Source of the DNA: Terana coerulea
Taxonomy: Eukaryota > Basidiomycota > Agaricomycetes > Polyporales > Phanerochaetaceae
Assembly: GCA_024811115.1 (NCBI GenBank)
Contig: JAKOGH010000239.1
Span: 1 to 64,000, forward strand
Length of the DNA: 64,000 nt
Direction: 5' to 3'
Position numbers and translations under genes: made by a program. This document shows, piece after piece, positions 47,167 to 57,665 of the stretch. The first letter of the stretch is position 1. Each line of letters opens with the position of its first letter. The notes under the pieces were generated by a model. That model had not been told where the DNA came from, ran no database searches, and saw only the letters and a list, made by a program, of their open reading frames with translations.

Positions 47167-47596
47167 CGTGAGGGGCAGTGAGACGACCGGCGACCACAGA
47201 AATTAGTCTGCTTCAAGCAGCAGAGACTGAGAATTATGTGAGACAATATGGAGAGACGGAAGTAGGAAAACGGGCGACGTCGTTCGAGGCGAAGTGGTAA
47301 AGTGGCGGCAGGCTGCAGCCTGGACTCGCGCTGATCGCAGCCACGTTGTGTCGGCACCTGCCGATCCCCGCACGCCTGCAGAAGTTCGCCTTTGAAACTT
47401 CCGTGTCTTGCAGTCGATCCACTACTTAGCCTCCTCCACAGCCTCCGTCTCTTCGAACAAGGTCGCTGCGGCTTGAATTTCATAAACCTGTACGTATTGT
47501 CTATATTCGTTGTTAACGTATCCTGAGGACGTTCATAGAACAAAGCGTACTGCGGACCTGCTCGTCATTAGACCTCTGCATGTGCTTTGAGAGTAT

Positions 47597-48142
47597 ATGA
47601 GTCTATGGAGGGCGTTTATAGCAAACAGCCGTCATGCGCATAGGGGTGGTACTCAGTCTCCTCAGGCCGTACTCATTTCAAGTCGATGGGCAACATACGC
47701 CGCACCAACCAAAACGAAGGACGCCGGGCTCGCCAGCACGCCGAGGAAGATGCTCGCAGACGACAGAGACTGTGCCGCTTTGAGCTTCTTCTACACTGAC
47801 ATGGACAAGAAGAGAGGCGATGAAGGCGAGGCGCGGTTCAAGAATTATGTGAATGGCAGCACGGTGTTCATGGTCAATGGATACGTCTCGCATGCCGAAG
47901 ACCTTTACCGCCATACGCAGAACGAAGGCTACATTCCATCGCGGGAGATACAGGTGAGCATGCTTGCTCTGCAGTCTTTGGCGGCCAGCGACCCGTCCGA
48001 GGAATTCCTGGAGGCTATAAAGAAGGCGTTCTCAAATTCGTCGTTCGGTGAAGAGCAATTCTGTTATGTGCGCCGGACTATCTCGTCCGTCACTCGGCCT
48101 GCTTCCCTGCTGTACAAGAACCTAACGGATCTCTCCCTCTAG
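47597..48142 (+). pseudogene. Tandem N-terminal copy of the PPR-like gene, ended by a nonsense codon
   Basis: ATG at 47597 with a mitochondrial-type leader (MSLWRAFIANSRHAHRGG). The frame then closely parallels the downstream gene: KMLADDRDCAALSFFY against KMLADDRDRAALSFFY, GYVSHAEDLYRHTQNEGYIP against GYVSHAEDLYRRMQNEGYIP. It stops at TAG where the downstream copy has CAG (LFLQSRDD). Similarity continues past the stop to about 48197, where it fuses directly to the start of the second copy. It supplies the only clear ATG-plus-leader for the locus. Confidence 0.8.
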
Positions 48143-48190
48143 TCGCGCGAGGATAAAAGTTTCAAGTTCTCCGCGAAGACACTGTCGTTC

Positions 48191-49966
48191 TTGGAGCGTA
48201 GGAGTACCCCTCGACCTCCTCAAGCCATATTCATTCAAAAACGATGGGCAACATCAGCCGCACCGGCGAATGCAGAGGCTACCGCGCTCACAGACACGCT
48301 GAAAAAGATGCTCGCAGACGACAGAGACCGTGCCGCTCTGAGCTTCTTCTACGGCTATATGGAGAAGAACAGCGGAGGGGAAGGCAAGGAGCGGTTTAAG
48401 AATTATGTGAATGGCATCACATTGTTCATGGTCAATGGATACGTCTCACATGCAGAAGACCTTTATCGTCGGATGCAGAATGAAGGCTACATTCCGCCAC
48501 GAGAGATCCAGGCAAGCATATTTGCTCTGCAATCCTTGGCAACCGACGGTCCGCACGAAGAGTTCCTGGAGGCAATCAAGAAGGCGTTCTCGCATTCGTC
48601 GTTCGGTGAACAGCAATTCCGTTATGTGCTCCGGACCATCTCGTCCGTCACTCGGCTTGCTTCCCCGCTGTACAAGGACCTAACGGATCTCTTCCTCCAG
48701 TCGCGCGATGATAGAAATTTCCAGCTCTCCGCGAAGACATTGTCGTCCTTGAAGCGCATACATACCCTTCGTGGCACGCCAAGGAAGAGCCGTGGTCTGT
48801 CTGAAGAAGAGAAGGCTTCAATGGCAAACACGGAGGAGACGCGGGCAGATATAGCTGCTCTTATGCAGATGGCTCAAACCGATCCGGATCTTGCTCCACT
48901 CATCCACTCGACCATCCAGCGCATGAGGCTTAGCGGTGCCACAGTGGACAGGATTTTTTACAACCTCGTTTTGTCTGTGTTCATCAGCCGGGGCCGATAC
49001 GACGACTGCTTTGCATTGTATAGGACCATGTTACGGGGAACGCCATCAATGCTGCCCGACGCATACACCTTTGGTACCCTCTTCCGCGCCGTGTCATCCT
49101 TCTCTCGCCCTCGGAACATCCACAACCGTGCACGCAAACGTCCAAAGAACGCCCCAACACTCCGCGAACTCTTCAAGGACATGCTCGTCTGCCATTTTGC
49201 CTATCAAACCCAGGACGCGAGCCGTGCGCTCAAGGCCCACGCGCCGTCGCCCGTCTTCAACGGCTCGCTCATGAACAAGATCCTGCGCGCCTTCGTCGAC
49301 GAGGGCGACTTCGCCGCCGCGTACGTCGTCCTGCGCAACTACAGGGTCTTCGCCCTCCCCGTCACGCTCACGACCTACCGCGCCGTCTTCGGGAGCCTCC
49401 TCGGCCGCCTCAGCGCAGAACGCCGTGCCCTGGACGAGGCGGGAGACGACGACAAGGCGAAGCAGCGGCTCTGGTCCTTCCGCTTCCTCGGCTGCCCGCC
49501 TGTGCTCCCGCCCGAGATCGACTTCACGGTTGTACACGGCGTCACGAAGTTCGGCGCGCACCCGCCCGCCGTTCTAACGCCCGTCGAGCTCACGTCGGAC
49601 GCCGAAGCGACGTTCGTGGCTCGCGCTCTCGCGGAGTACGTCCGCGCGGGCAGGGTGGGCGACGTCCCGGACCTGACCTACGTCGTCGTCCCGCACACGG
49701 CGCCGGGCAAGCCCGCGTACCGCATGCCGTCCGCGGCCGCGATCCTCGGGCTGGTCGACTCGTGTGTGGACGGATGGGACGCGGTGCCGCTGTACCGCAT
49801 CGTGCGACGGGCGGTCACGGCGAGTCGAACACGGCTGTTCCTGCCCGAGGCGGCGGTGGTGAGCATGGAGATTCGGTATGCGAAGAGCGAGATGTTTCCC
49901 AAACGGGCGCCGCCGCCGCCCAAAGCGAAGGTGCCCGAGGCTGGTGCGGAAGGTCAAGACGCTTGA
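48191..49966 (+). CDS. Mitochondrial pentatricopeptide-repeat-like protein
   Basis: A long uninterrupted frame of about 590 codons. PPR-like helical pairs occur, for example FYNLVLSVFISRGRYDDCFA, LPDAYTFGTLFRAVSS and LMNKILRAFVDEGDFAAAYV. PPR proteins bind organellar RNA and act in its processing or translation. The frame has no upstream ATG of its own: it is open from a TTG at 48191, and the first in-frame ATG is at 48308 (MLADDRDRAALSF), inside the conserved region. A leader could be supplied only by the upstream partial copy (ATG 47597) if splicing removes its stop. The product ends KVPEAGAEGQDA. The true start is unresolved. Confidence 0.75.
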   Translation: MERRSTPRPPQAIFIQKRWATSAAPANAEATALTDTLKKMLADDRDRAALSFFYGYMEKNSGGEGKERFKNYVNGITLFMVNGYVSHAEDLYRRMQNEGYIPPREIQASIFALQSLATDGPHEEFLEAIKKAFSHSSFGEQQFRYVLRTISSVTRLASPLYKDLTDLFLQSRDDRNFQLSAKTLSSLKRIHTLRGTPRKSRGLSEEEKASMANTEETRADIAALMQMAQTDPDLAPLIHSTIQRMRLSGATVDRIFYNLVLSVFISRGRYDDCFALYRTMLRGTPSMLPDAYTFGTLFRAVSSFSRPRNIHNRARKRPKNAPTLRELFKDMLVCHFAYQTQDASRALKAHAPSPVFNGSLMNKILRAFVDEGDFAAAYVVLRNYRVFALPVTLTTYRAVFGSLLGRLSAERRALDEAGDDDKAKQRLWSFRFLGCPPVLPPEIDFTVVHGVTKFGAHPPAVLTPVELTSDAEATFVARALAEYVRAGRVGDVPDLTYVVVPHTAPGKPAYRMPSAAAILGLVDSCVDGWDAVPLYRIVRRAVTASRTRLFLPEAAVVSMEIRYAKSEMFPKRAPPPPKAKVPEAGAEGQDA

Positions 49967-50024
49967 TGTATTCTCTACTGTACAGCGCTATTCGAATCGA
50001 CACAGGAGCCTTTCTTTGTAACCA

Positions 50025-51153
50025 CTACCCCGCTATACCGGTCTCCGACGCATCTGAATCATTCTCACCTGCTGCGAGTGCAGTGGAGATGTCGACTTGG
50101 AGCAAGGCGTCCCTAAACGCGGTGTTCACGCCGACGCAGGACACAAAATACTTGGTCACCGTCATCGCGGTCCCTACCTTCAGCAGCTCCTCCAACCCGG
50201 CTCTATCTTTCTTGAATCCACTCAAGCTCACGACGGTCCCCCGTGTCTGGCGCACATCCGTCAGACCACCGCCCGCCACCGGACAGCCGCAGACAGCAGA
50301 ATGGCACACGCACCTCCTCCGGCAGCGCACACCACTCCTCCCAGGCCAGCCGCTCCGTGCGCACAAGCGCGAAGGTGCCGAGGTAGCACCACCGCCTGTC
50401 GATGCGCGCCATTACCTCGTGCGGCCGCCACAGCTTCGGGTACGCGCTTTGCGTCCAGCCACCCTTTCGCCCGCGGCGGTCGTTCGGCTTGACAAGGTAT
50501 CCTGCGTGGTGCGGGGTCTGCCAGATCCAGTCCGGACCTGTTAATTGTCCCAAAACATTTATGAACCCCTACTCAGTACGAGGTTCAAGATGGCTCGTGT
50601 CGTACCCGCGCGGACGATGCTCATCTTTCCGCTGCATGTCGTAGTCACGCTTGGTGGTTATGTCATATGCAATCGTCTCGCACTCACAGTTTCTGGAATT
50701 GAAGACAAAGGATGCGTTGAGTGTGAGTTCTATGGATGTGGATGGTGTGTGTTTACCTCTTTGACTGCAGCAAGATGTGGCTTCGGGCTCGCTGCGTCTG
50801 TGAACGGTACCGGTTCACCTGGCTCTTCCAGCTCATCGCCTCTTGCGCCCAGCGAACTCGCCGGCGACACCGGCGTGTGCGATCCCGCCGCCGTCTGCGG
50901 CGCGGTCACCTGCTGCTCCAACACCGCGTTCCGCGCCTACACGCGCCCACCGTCAGCGTCCTCCCGATGGTTGCGATCTGCACTGGATGAAAGTCACTTG
51001 GGCTTGCTGCAGCTCGCGCTGGAGCCGGAGAACCTCTGTGTCTCCGCTCGGCAGGTCATTCTGCGATGCCGCTGACGTCGTTCGCGCATCCTCGTGCGCG
51101 CCGTCGGCGGGCGCGCCAGGGAATGCGAGACGGCGGCCGAGGGCTTTCCACAT
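50025..51153 (-). CDS. Uncharacterised Agaricomycete-type protein, paralogue A
   Basis: Spliced by eye from the ATG at 51153. The N-terminus MWKALGRRLAFPG runs into a coiled-coil-like EVLRLQRELQQAQ. Later exons give NAVLEQQVTAPQ, ECETIAYDITTKRDYDMQRK and DWIWQTPHHAGYLVKPNDRR, then RRWCYLGTFALVRTERLAWE and EWCALPEE followed by TRGTVVSLSGFKKDRAG. The stop is at 50025. The CYLGTF...R.E.L...EW..LP block recurs in the gene at 55883-57049, so the two are paralogues. The family is one I recall as DUF6697-like in basidiomycetes; that label is unverified. Function unknown. Confidence 0.6.
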
Positions 51154-52945
51154 CGTTCGTAACGTTTGGCGGGATGGCTGAGTTTAGTGTCGACGGGGGC
51201 TTGGCGGACAATGTGCCAGAACGACTTTTAGGTAGGAGAGAGTTCTTAGCCAAAGGCCCGTGCGAGGTACAGTACTAGTAGGAGCTGAGGTGGTGATGCG
51301 ACAGAGTTCATCGCACGCTGCGCTCGGTGCCGGCCCGCCACAAAACATCGCAACGCTTCTGCGCATACGTTCTCGCGCAGAAGGATGCGGAGGCTTCTCT
51401 CGCCCAGGCACCACCGCGCGTCGGGGTCAGATCTCACCCCGCTTCCATCCAGTTGACATTCTGGGTGCAAGCTAGATGTCAGCCGGATTTTGCAAAGTTC
51501 AGATTTCAGCCAGGTGCCCTACTGGCGTAAATCTAGCAGCTTAGATTGCAGCCAGGTTCCATTTTGCTGACATGGTACTGAACGCCGCTACAGCCTGAGC
51601 TCAGTTTAGGGCCGGCGTCGGAGTGCGAAACGCGTGGACTTGTGCGCGTGAAGAGTATTGCTTTTGGACGCGTCTCTTTTCTCCACCACAATGACCGCCC
51701 GCTAACCCCCTCGCCATGTTGACAAGCATAAGCTGAGTACGCTATATTTATCTATCATGCTTTCAGCTCGCTGATGCTGTAGATATATTGACCGGTGTGA
51801 GAGTGGCAGACTGGCCAAACTTGGTGCGTGTTTGGTCCTTCCCAGTTACAGAACACTGACTATATGCGCAGCTCTGCGCCTCTATACCGAGTCTTCAGCA
51901 CAGTACTGCCTCCCTCAAAGCTCCGATTCTTGTGTTGATGGCTAATACTGAGAACGAAGGGTCATGGGTTCGAGGGTGGCTGGGATTGCCGTGCCCTTCG
52001 GTATGTGTATCTAATTCTTCTCGGCATATGCCATATGCCTGCTGCAGCGCTGATGTGTCCCATAGACCAAAATAATACAACACCACTCCGCAGATCTGTC
52101 AAACATTCAATATTGGTATGTTCAGTTTCAGTCCTTGTATGCGCTCTTACCTCGCTGGGTGTGCATTTAGGAATAATTTGGTGTTGCGAAACTCCTGTCC
52201 AGAGGCCCCCGATGAATCCTTGGCTCTAGGGTCAGTTTTCTAATGTCTTATTGTTGGTTGGTGCTCCACTGACATCTGTTGTGGCAGAGCCGCTACTGTG
52301 ATGTATATGTTGGAAGGTTTACTGTGTTTTTGATATAAATAGCGTTGTGTAGAGTTTTTGTTCGCTTAGATAGTGACCATGTAGCTTACAAATTTAAAAG
52401 AATAAATGCGATTTAATTTGGTATAATTACGGGTACCCCGCAAGCTATATATGAGGGGATTGCAGCCACCAGGTAGCCAAGATTTCAGCCAGTTGTGCAG
52501 ACAGGCCAAATGCGGTCGACCGCAGGGTGGCTGAAATCCAGGCGAAATCCGGCAAATCAGCCAGATGCCAGCCGGCGCACATCCTTGCGAGCGGGTGGCT
52601 GGCGAGCGGCTGGCATCCGGCGGTCCAGCCAACTGTCACCTCGGTGAAATCAGACCTCAACACGCGGTGCACAGACCTGCACGATCATCGTCGTGCTTAA
52701 TTCTGTTTATTCTGCTTTCCCGGCTCGGAGTGCCAAGGGACGGCGGAGGACTGGAGTCCGCCAGGCACGATGAAAATTATCAGATAAAGACGCGATCAGA
52801 GAGCCATGATATCTGATTAGATCGCAGCATGAGCTGATCAGCCCCTCCGCCGGTTTGACAAGCGGGTTCTCTCCTCACCAGCATGTGGTTCGGCTGAGCC
52901 AAGTTTTCACTTCATTTTTCGCAGGGGACGGCCCTTCGGCGGGCG
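51154..52945. other. Gene-poor region between paralogue A and the transporter
   Basis: It includes two patches dense in CAGCCAGG/CCTGGCTG-type words (about 51465-51560 and 52455-52640), which look like pieces of another short non-autonomous repeat. No gene, tRNA or long frame was recognised. The last part should hold the transporter promoter. Confidence 0.4.
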
Positions 52946-55535
52946 ATGCAGATGATGCGGCGTATAAGAACGGAGCCTGCGTCCGACGAGGAGGAGGCTG
53001 AGCCCTTGCTTCTCCCCGCCACCCCGCCGGCCCTCGACACCATGGCCCTCGACCGGAAGGACAGCGTCTCGTCCCGCAGCAAGAGCCCCGCCGGCTTCGG
53101 CGCGTCGCAGAGCACCGTCGTCGACGCCGACGCGCAGGTCGGCGTGAAGACCGTCGAGGCCGCCGAGAAGGTGTACGGCCGCTACTCCAAGTGGTTCTTG
53201 TTCATCGGGTGCGACACGCCTCCCTCATCTTATCAGATCCGCGGCTCACAGCGCACGCGCGGCCTCCAGGCTCGCCCTCGCGTCGTACATCTACTCGCTC
53301 GACGGCTCGACGACGTACACCTACCTCGCCTACGCGACCTCAACCTTCGAGGAGCACTCCCTCATCTCCTCCATCCAGGTTGCCCAGGGCATCATCAGTA
53401 CGCAGCGACGATCAGCGCGTGACTGAGCCTCCCTGACATGTTTCCCGCGCAGTCGCGGTGGGCAAGCCCATCATCGCCAAGCTTGCGGACACTACCTCCA
53501 GAGGCTCAGCGTACCTCGTCGTCCGTGAGTACCTACTCGCCACATACCTAGTATTTGTACTTATAGCCTCCACTTGCAGTATTGTTCTATGTCCTCGGGT
53601 ACATTGTCATCGCTTCCGCTCAGAGTATCGGCGCCATTGCTGCTGGCATCGTCCTCTACGCTGTGTGAGTCTACTCTATTTCTTTCATTTAGGGATGCGG
53701 GGTCTCTGCAAGCCAGTCTCTGTGCGAGTGCGGAAAGTGTTATCAAGTAAGGTTGGCGGCGTGCAGGCTCGGAGTCGTAGGAGCGACGGGGCACGAGGAA
53801 GACGCGTCAGGCGGGCTCCTCGCCACGTGAGAGCTTCTGTGATGCGTGCTCTGCCAGTCCTTCGCTCTGCCGCATCGGGTCTCTTTGACAGCTGTCGGTC
53901 AATGCCGCCCCGGTAGCCCGCTCAACGTATATAAGCTGCAGCACGGGCCCCCGCCTCTCCCCTTTCGTCATCCTCCTCTCTCCCCCTTCCTCCCCCCTTC
54001 CTGTCCCCTTCTCGCTGTGCAGTTCGTTCTTTCACACCGCACAGGCTCCTCCTCCCTTTTTTCACCATGATCGCGAAGGAAACTCGACTGACTATATCTG
54101 CAGTGGCTACACAGGACTGCAGCTCCTGACGCAAATCATCATCGCCGACATTACCACTCTCAAATGGCGCGGCCTCGTCTCCGCCCTGACCTCATCGCCC
54201 TTTATCATTAACGCCTTCATCGGCGCGAACGTCTCCACGGCCGTGCTCGAGCACTCCAACTGGCGATGGGGCTACGGCATGTTCGCCATCCTCATCCCCG
54301 TCTCGCTCTCACCGCCCTCATCATCACCCTGTACTGGGCTGAGCGCAAGGCGAAGAGGCTCGGCCTCGCGCCGCCGCAGGTAACTGAGGCCGTCGGCGCG
54401 ACCTTTGTGCAGCGCGCGTGGCGCTTCGCCGAGCAGCTCGACCTCGTCGGATTGGTGCTCGTCGGCACCTCGGTCGCCCTTATCCTCCTTCCCTTGACCC
54501 TGAGTCAGACCACGCGCAGCGGCTGGAAGAACCGTGAGTGTCTTAGTTCGCACCATGTAGTCATCTCCTGACGAATGGCTTGTAGCCTCCATTATTGCGA
54601 TGCTCGTCGTCGGTGGCGTCCTCCTGATCGCCTTCGTCGCCTGGGACGCGTTGGTCGCCAAGCGGCCCGTCATCCCGCCCCGCTTCTTCCGCAACCGCGC
54701 CTTCATTGGCGCGGCGTGGATCGGCTTCTTCGACTTTGTCTCCTTCTACCTCACCAACACCTACCTCTACTCCTTCATCCTCGTCGTCAAACCCTGGCCG
54801 CTCGTGCACGTCACCTACTTCACCTCCACGCAGACCGTCGCGCTCACCGTCTTTGGCATCCTCGCCGGTGCGCTCATGCACCTCACCCGCCGGTACAAGT
54901 GGCTGCTGTTTGCCGGCCTGTGTGTGCGCCTGCTCGGCGCGGGCCTCATGATCCACTCGCGCGGCGCGAACGCGAGCGACGCCGAGGTCGTCTGGACGCA
55001 GATCCTCCAGGGCCTCGGCGGCGGCTTCGCGGCCGTCGCGTCGCAGGTCGGCGCGCAGGCCTCCGTCCCGCACGCCGACGTCGCGATCATCACCGCCGTC
55101 GTCCTGCTCTGGACTGAGATCGGCGGCTCCGTCGGCCAGGCCATCGGTGCGTCCTTTTCTCCTTTCTCTCTCTGCGCACGCACACTCACGCCGGACGCTG
55201 CAGCGGGCGCGATCTGGACGAACACGATGCCCCGCCAGCTCGCGAAGCACCTGCCGCAGCTGTCAGCGACGGAGCGCGCGACGCTGTTCGGCTCAATCAC
55301 GAGCGCGACGGCGTACCCGCGCGGCGACCCCGTGCGCGAGGGCGTCATCGCCGCGTACGACAGCACGATGAAGGTGCTCTGCATCGCCGCGACGTGCATC
55401 GCCGTGCTGCCCATCCTCTTTGCGCTCATCATGCCAGATTATTATCTCGGCGACAAGCAGAACGCCGTCACGGCGACGGACCTCACTGGCGAGCGCGTGC
55501 GGGAGGACCCAGACGTGGCCGAGCGTAGAGATTAG
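52946..55535 (+). CDS. MFS siderophore-iron transporter (Sit1/Arn-like)
   Basis: Fourteen-helix-type plasma-membrane importer of ferric siderophores. From the ATG at 52946 an acidic cytosolic head (ASDEEEAEPLLLP) precedes family hallmarks TTYTYLAYATSTFEEHSL, VGKPIIAKLADTTSRGSAYL, YTGLQLLTQIIIADITTLKW, SSPFIINAFIGANV, QTTRSGWKN, PPRFFRNRAFIGAAW and AIWTNTMPRQLAKHLP. Intron 53665-54103 is 439 nt, far longer than others here, and contains a TATATAAG plus CT-rich tract. At 54300-54310 the frame changes between FAILIPVS and ALTALIITLYW with no intron-like signal, consistent with a small indel. The product ends EDPDVAERRD, stop 55533-55535. Substrate class is inferred from family resemblance. Confidence 0.85.
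53928..53935 (+). promoter_or_regulatory. TATA-like TATATAAG inside the long transporter intron
   Basis: TATATAAG followed at 53945-54030 by a nearly pure pyrimidine tract (CTCTCCCC, TCCTCCTC, CCTTCC) has the layout of a fungal core promoter. It could drive a 5'-truncated transporter transcript or be a relic of inserted DNA. No transcript evidence is available here. Confidence 0.3.
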
Positions 55536-55882
55536 AGGTTGCACTTTATGATCGGATTTGAGGTTCTACATCGTAATTGGTTAAAAGTATTTGTTGATAG
55601 TCATGTAAGGGGGTTACGGTGTTTGTTTGTAATCTACTAACGCGAGGATGCGTGCGTGTTGCCGTCAAGATAGTGATGAAAGAAATAGAAGTATACAATC
55701 CGATACATCGAGTTCTCAGGCCTCAGGAGTAAAGTCCACACAAACCGTCGCCGCACCACGGGCGCGATACGCTACACTGACTTATTTCTACGACGTCGCA
55801 GTCAAAAAGCACAACAAAAACAAAAGCATACATCCGGACACTAGCCTCCCGCATACCGTCTTGACAGCGACGATGCCATACG

Positions 55883-57049
55883 TCACACATACAACTCCTC
55901 GTCCGAATCGTACATCTCCTGGCGCTCCTCGCGGTCAAAGTGGCGCGTCGCGCCGACCATCAGCGCGTCCTGCACCTGCTCCTCAAAGCCGACGCGGCGC
56001 AGATGCGTCCGGTGCAGGTGCACCTCGCCGCGCAGGATCATGTCCAGCGCCTCGTTGCGCTCCACGCCGTGCGCCGTGAAGCGCAGCAGCCCGCGCTGCG
56101 TCTGCCGCCCCCGCCATCAGCACCCCCTCAGCGAACAACACGACGCGCGCACCTGCTGCGGCAAGAAGTCCCAATCCGCGACGTCAAAGGCCTCGACGCG
56201 CACGCACTGGTACGCGCCGAGGTAGTACCAGCGCCCGAACAGGCTCGCGACGACGGACACGCTCCGGCGCGGGCGGAAGACCTTGCTCGCCGCCCACGCG
56301 CCGTCGCGCCGCCGGCGGCGGTCGGGGCGCACGACGGCGCACGCGTCGTAGTGCTCCGCCCACTGCTCCTCGCCGGGCCGGAAGACGAGCAGGCGGACGA
56401 AGCCCCTGCGGGCGGGGCCGGGTCAGCGACACGCGACGGACAGCGGGGGTGCGCGGGGACGCTCACATCGTCTGTCGGACGCGTCAGACGAGTGCCGTGG
56501 CGCAGAGGCAGGGATGGGGCGAGGGAGGGGCGCACCTCTTTGAGCCAGGCGAGCACGCCGCGTGGGCTGCGCCCGACGTAGAACGGCGGGATCTGGAAGC
56601 CGCGGTACGCCGGCAGGCGCGCGGCGTTGCGGAACGCGGCACGCGGCGAGAAGAGCTTCACTGCGGGGTCCTCGGTCGGGCTCCTCCTCCACCGTCGACA
56701 CGGACGTGGCGGGGTGTCGGTGCGTTCGGCCTCGAGGCGCAGCTCCTCGAGCTCCTTCTGCGCTCGCGGTGCAAGGGGATCAGAAAAGGGCGGATGGAGA
56801 GGAGGCGGGGGACGTACGAGGGCGGCTTCGTGCTGCTCAAGCAGCTTCTGGTTCTCCTCGCGCAGCGCTACGAGGCGCGGCTGGCATGCAGGAACATGAT
56901 AACTACAGAGACAGCGACGGCGAACGACGCATGGGACACACCTCGGAGCTCTCGAGCAGGCCGCGGATGCGGATGATCTCCTGGCCCTGCAGGAGCACGA
57001 TGTCATTATGGATCTGTTGCGGCAGCGTGAGCGTGATGTTGTCCGCCAT
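55883..57049 (-). CDS. Uncharacterised Agaricomycete-type protein, paralogue B
   Basis: The ATG at 57049 gives MADNITLTLPQQIHND, then a coiled-coil-like start (IIRIRGLLESSE, LREENQKLLEQHEAAL, KELEELRLEAER). A middle block AYRGFQIPPFYVGRSPRG and VRLLVFRPGEEQWAEHYDAC is followed by the block shared with paralogue A: WYYLGAYQCVRVEAFDVADW and DFLPQQ. The tail ends RQEMYDSDEELYV. Introns of about 50-90 nt are required, and the borders near 56420-56540 and 56095-56150 are approximate. Same family and strand as paralogue A, on the other side of the transporter. Function unknown. Confidence 0.65.
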
Positions 57050-57665
57050 CCTGGCGTCGGCAGACGCGCTCGAAGCGTCGGTGGACGTCGTGGTTCGGAA
57101 GGAAGTGGCACGCGCCGGTGCGCAATTGCCAATATTAATGCGGGCGTGTTGCCGGCGCCTTTGTGGCGTCTTGGCGTTTACTCCACGTGATCATGTCGGC
57201 ATTTCGAAACGTTGAACGTGGCACGTTGAACGGAATACTTATGCACGCTTCCTTCTCAAGGCTGCAAAGAACCGGGATGCAGTCCTGGAGGCCCCACGCG
57301 TTGATCAAGCAGCAAAGAATGTAGGCGCCTTGCAGACGCTACTCCAGTGATGAATAGCAGTGCAATGCGACGAGGAGGTACATATGAGTATAGACAGACA
57401 GACAGACAAACAAACAACAGTTCTATAGAGTCCGTTCCGAGAGAATCGTCCGTGTATGTATGTGTGTTTGTAGTAGTAAGAGAGTACGCAAGCAAGAAAG
57501 GACAGCACAGACAAGCGAAGGGATATCCAACAAACAGGGCGATATGCAAGCAAGATCCGATCCTTCCGTTCCAGGCGTGAGTATCCAAGTAGGGGCAGGC
57601 ATCCAAGAAGGCAGGGTCAGACGTGAGCGAAGAACGTGTCCGGTCGTGAGGGGTGAGCGATGCGT
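57050..57665. other. Intergenic region
   Basis: Holds the 5' flank of paralogue B and the 3' flank of the GH5 gene. CAGA repeats occur at about 57391-57410. No gene was recognised. Confidence 0.4.

Larger units (their letters stand above)
45110..47370. repeat. Segmental duplication, second copy
   Basis: Same orientation as 30798-33478. Similarity runs past the promoter to about 47370 and then stops. Differences are point changes, the about 700-bp internal deletion and the MITE insertion. Confidence 0.9.

Noticed and set aside
55940..56581. 213-codon plus-strand frame
   Set aside because: Lies antisense to paralogue B, whose minus-strand exons have conserved blocks and splice signals.
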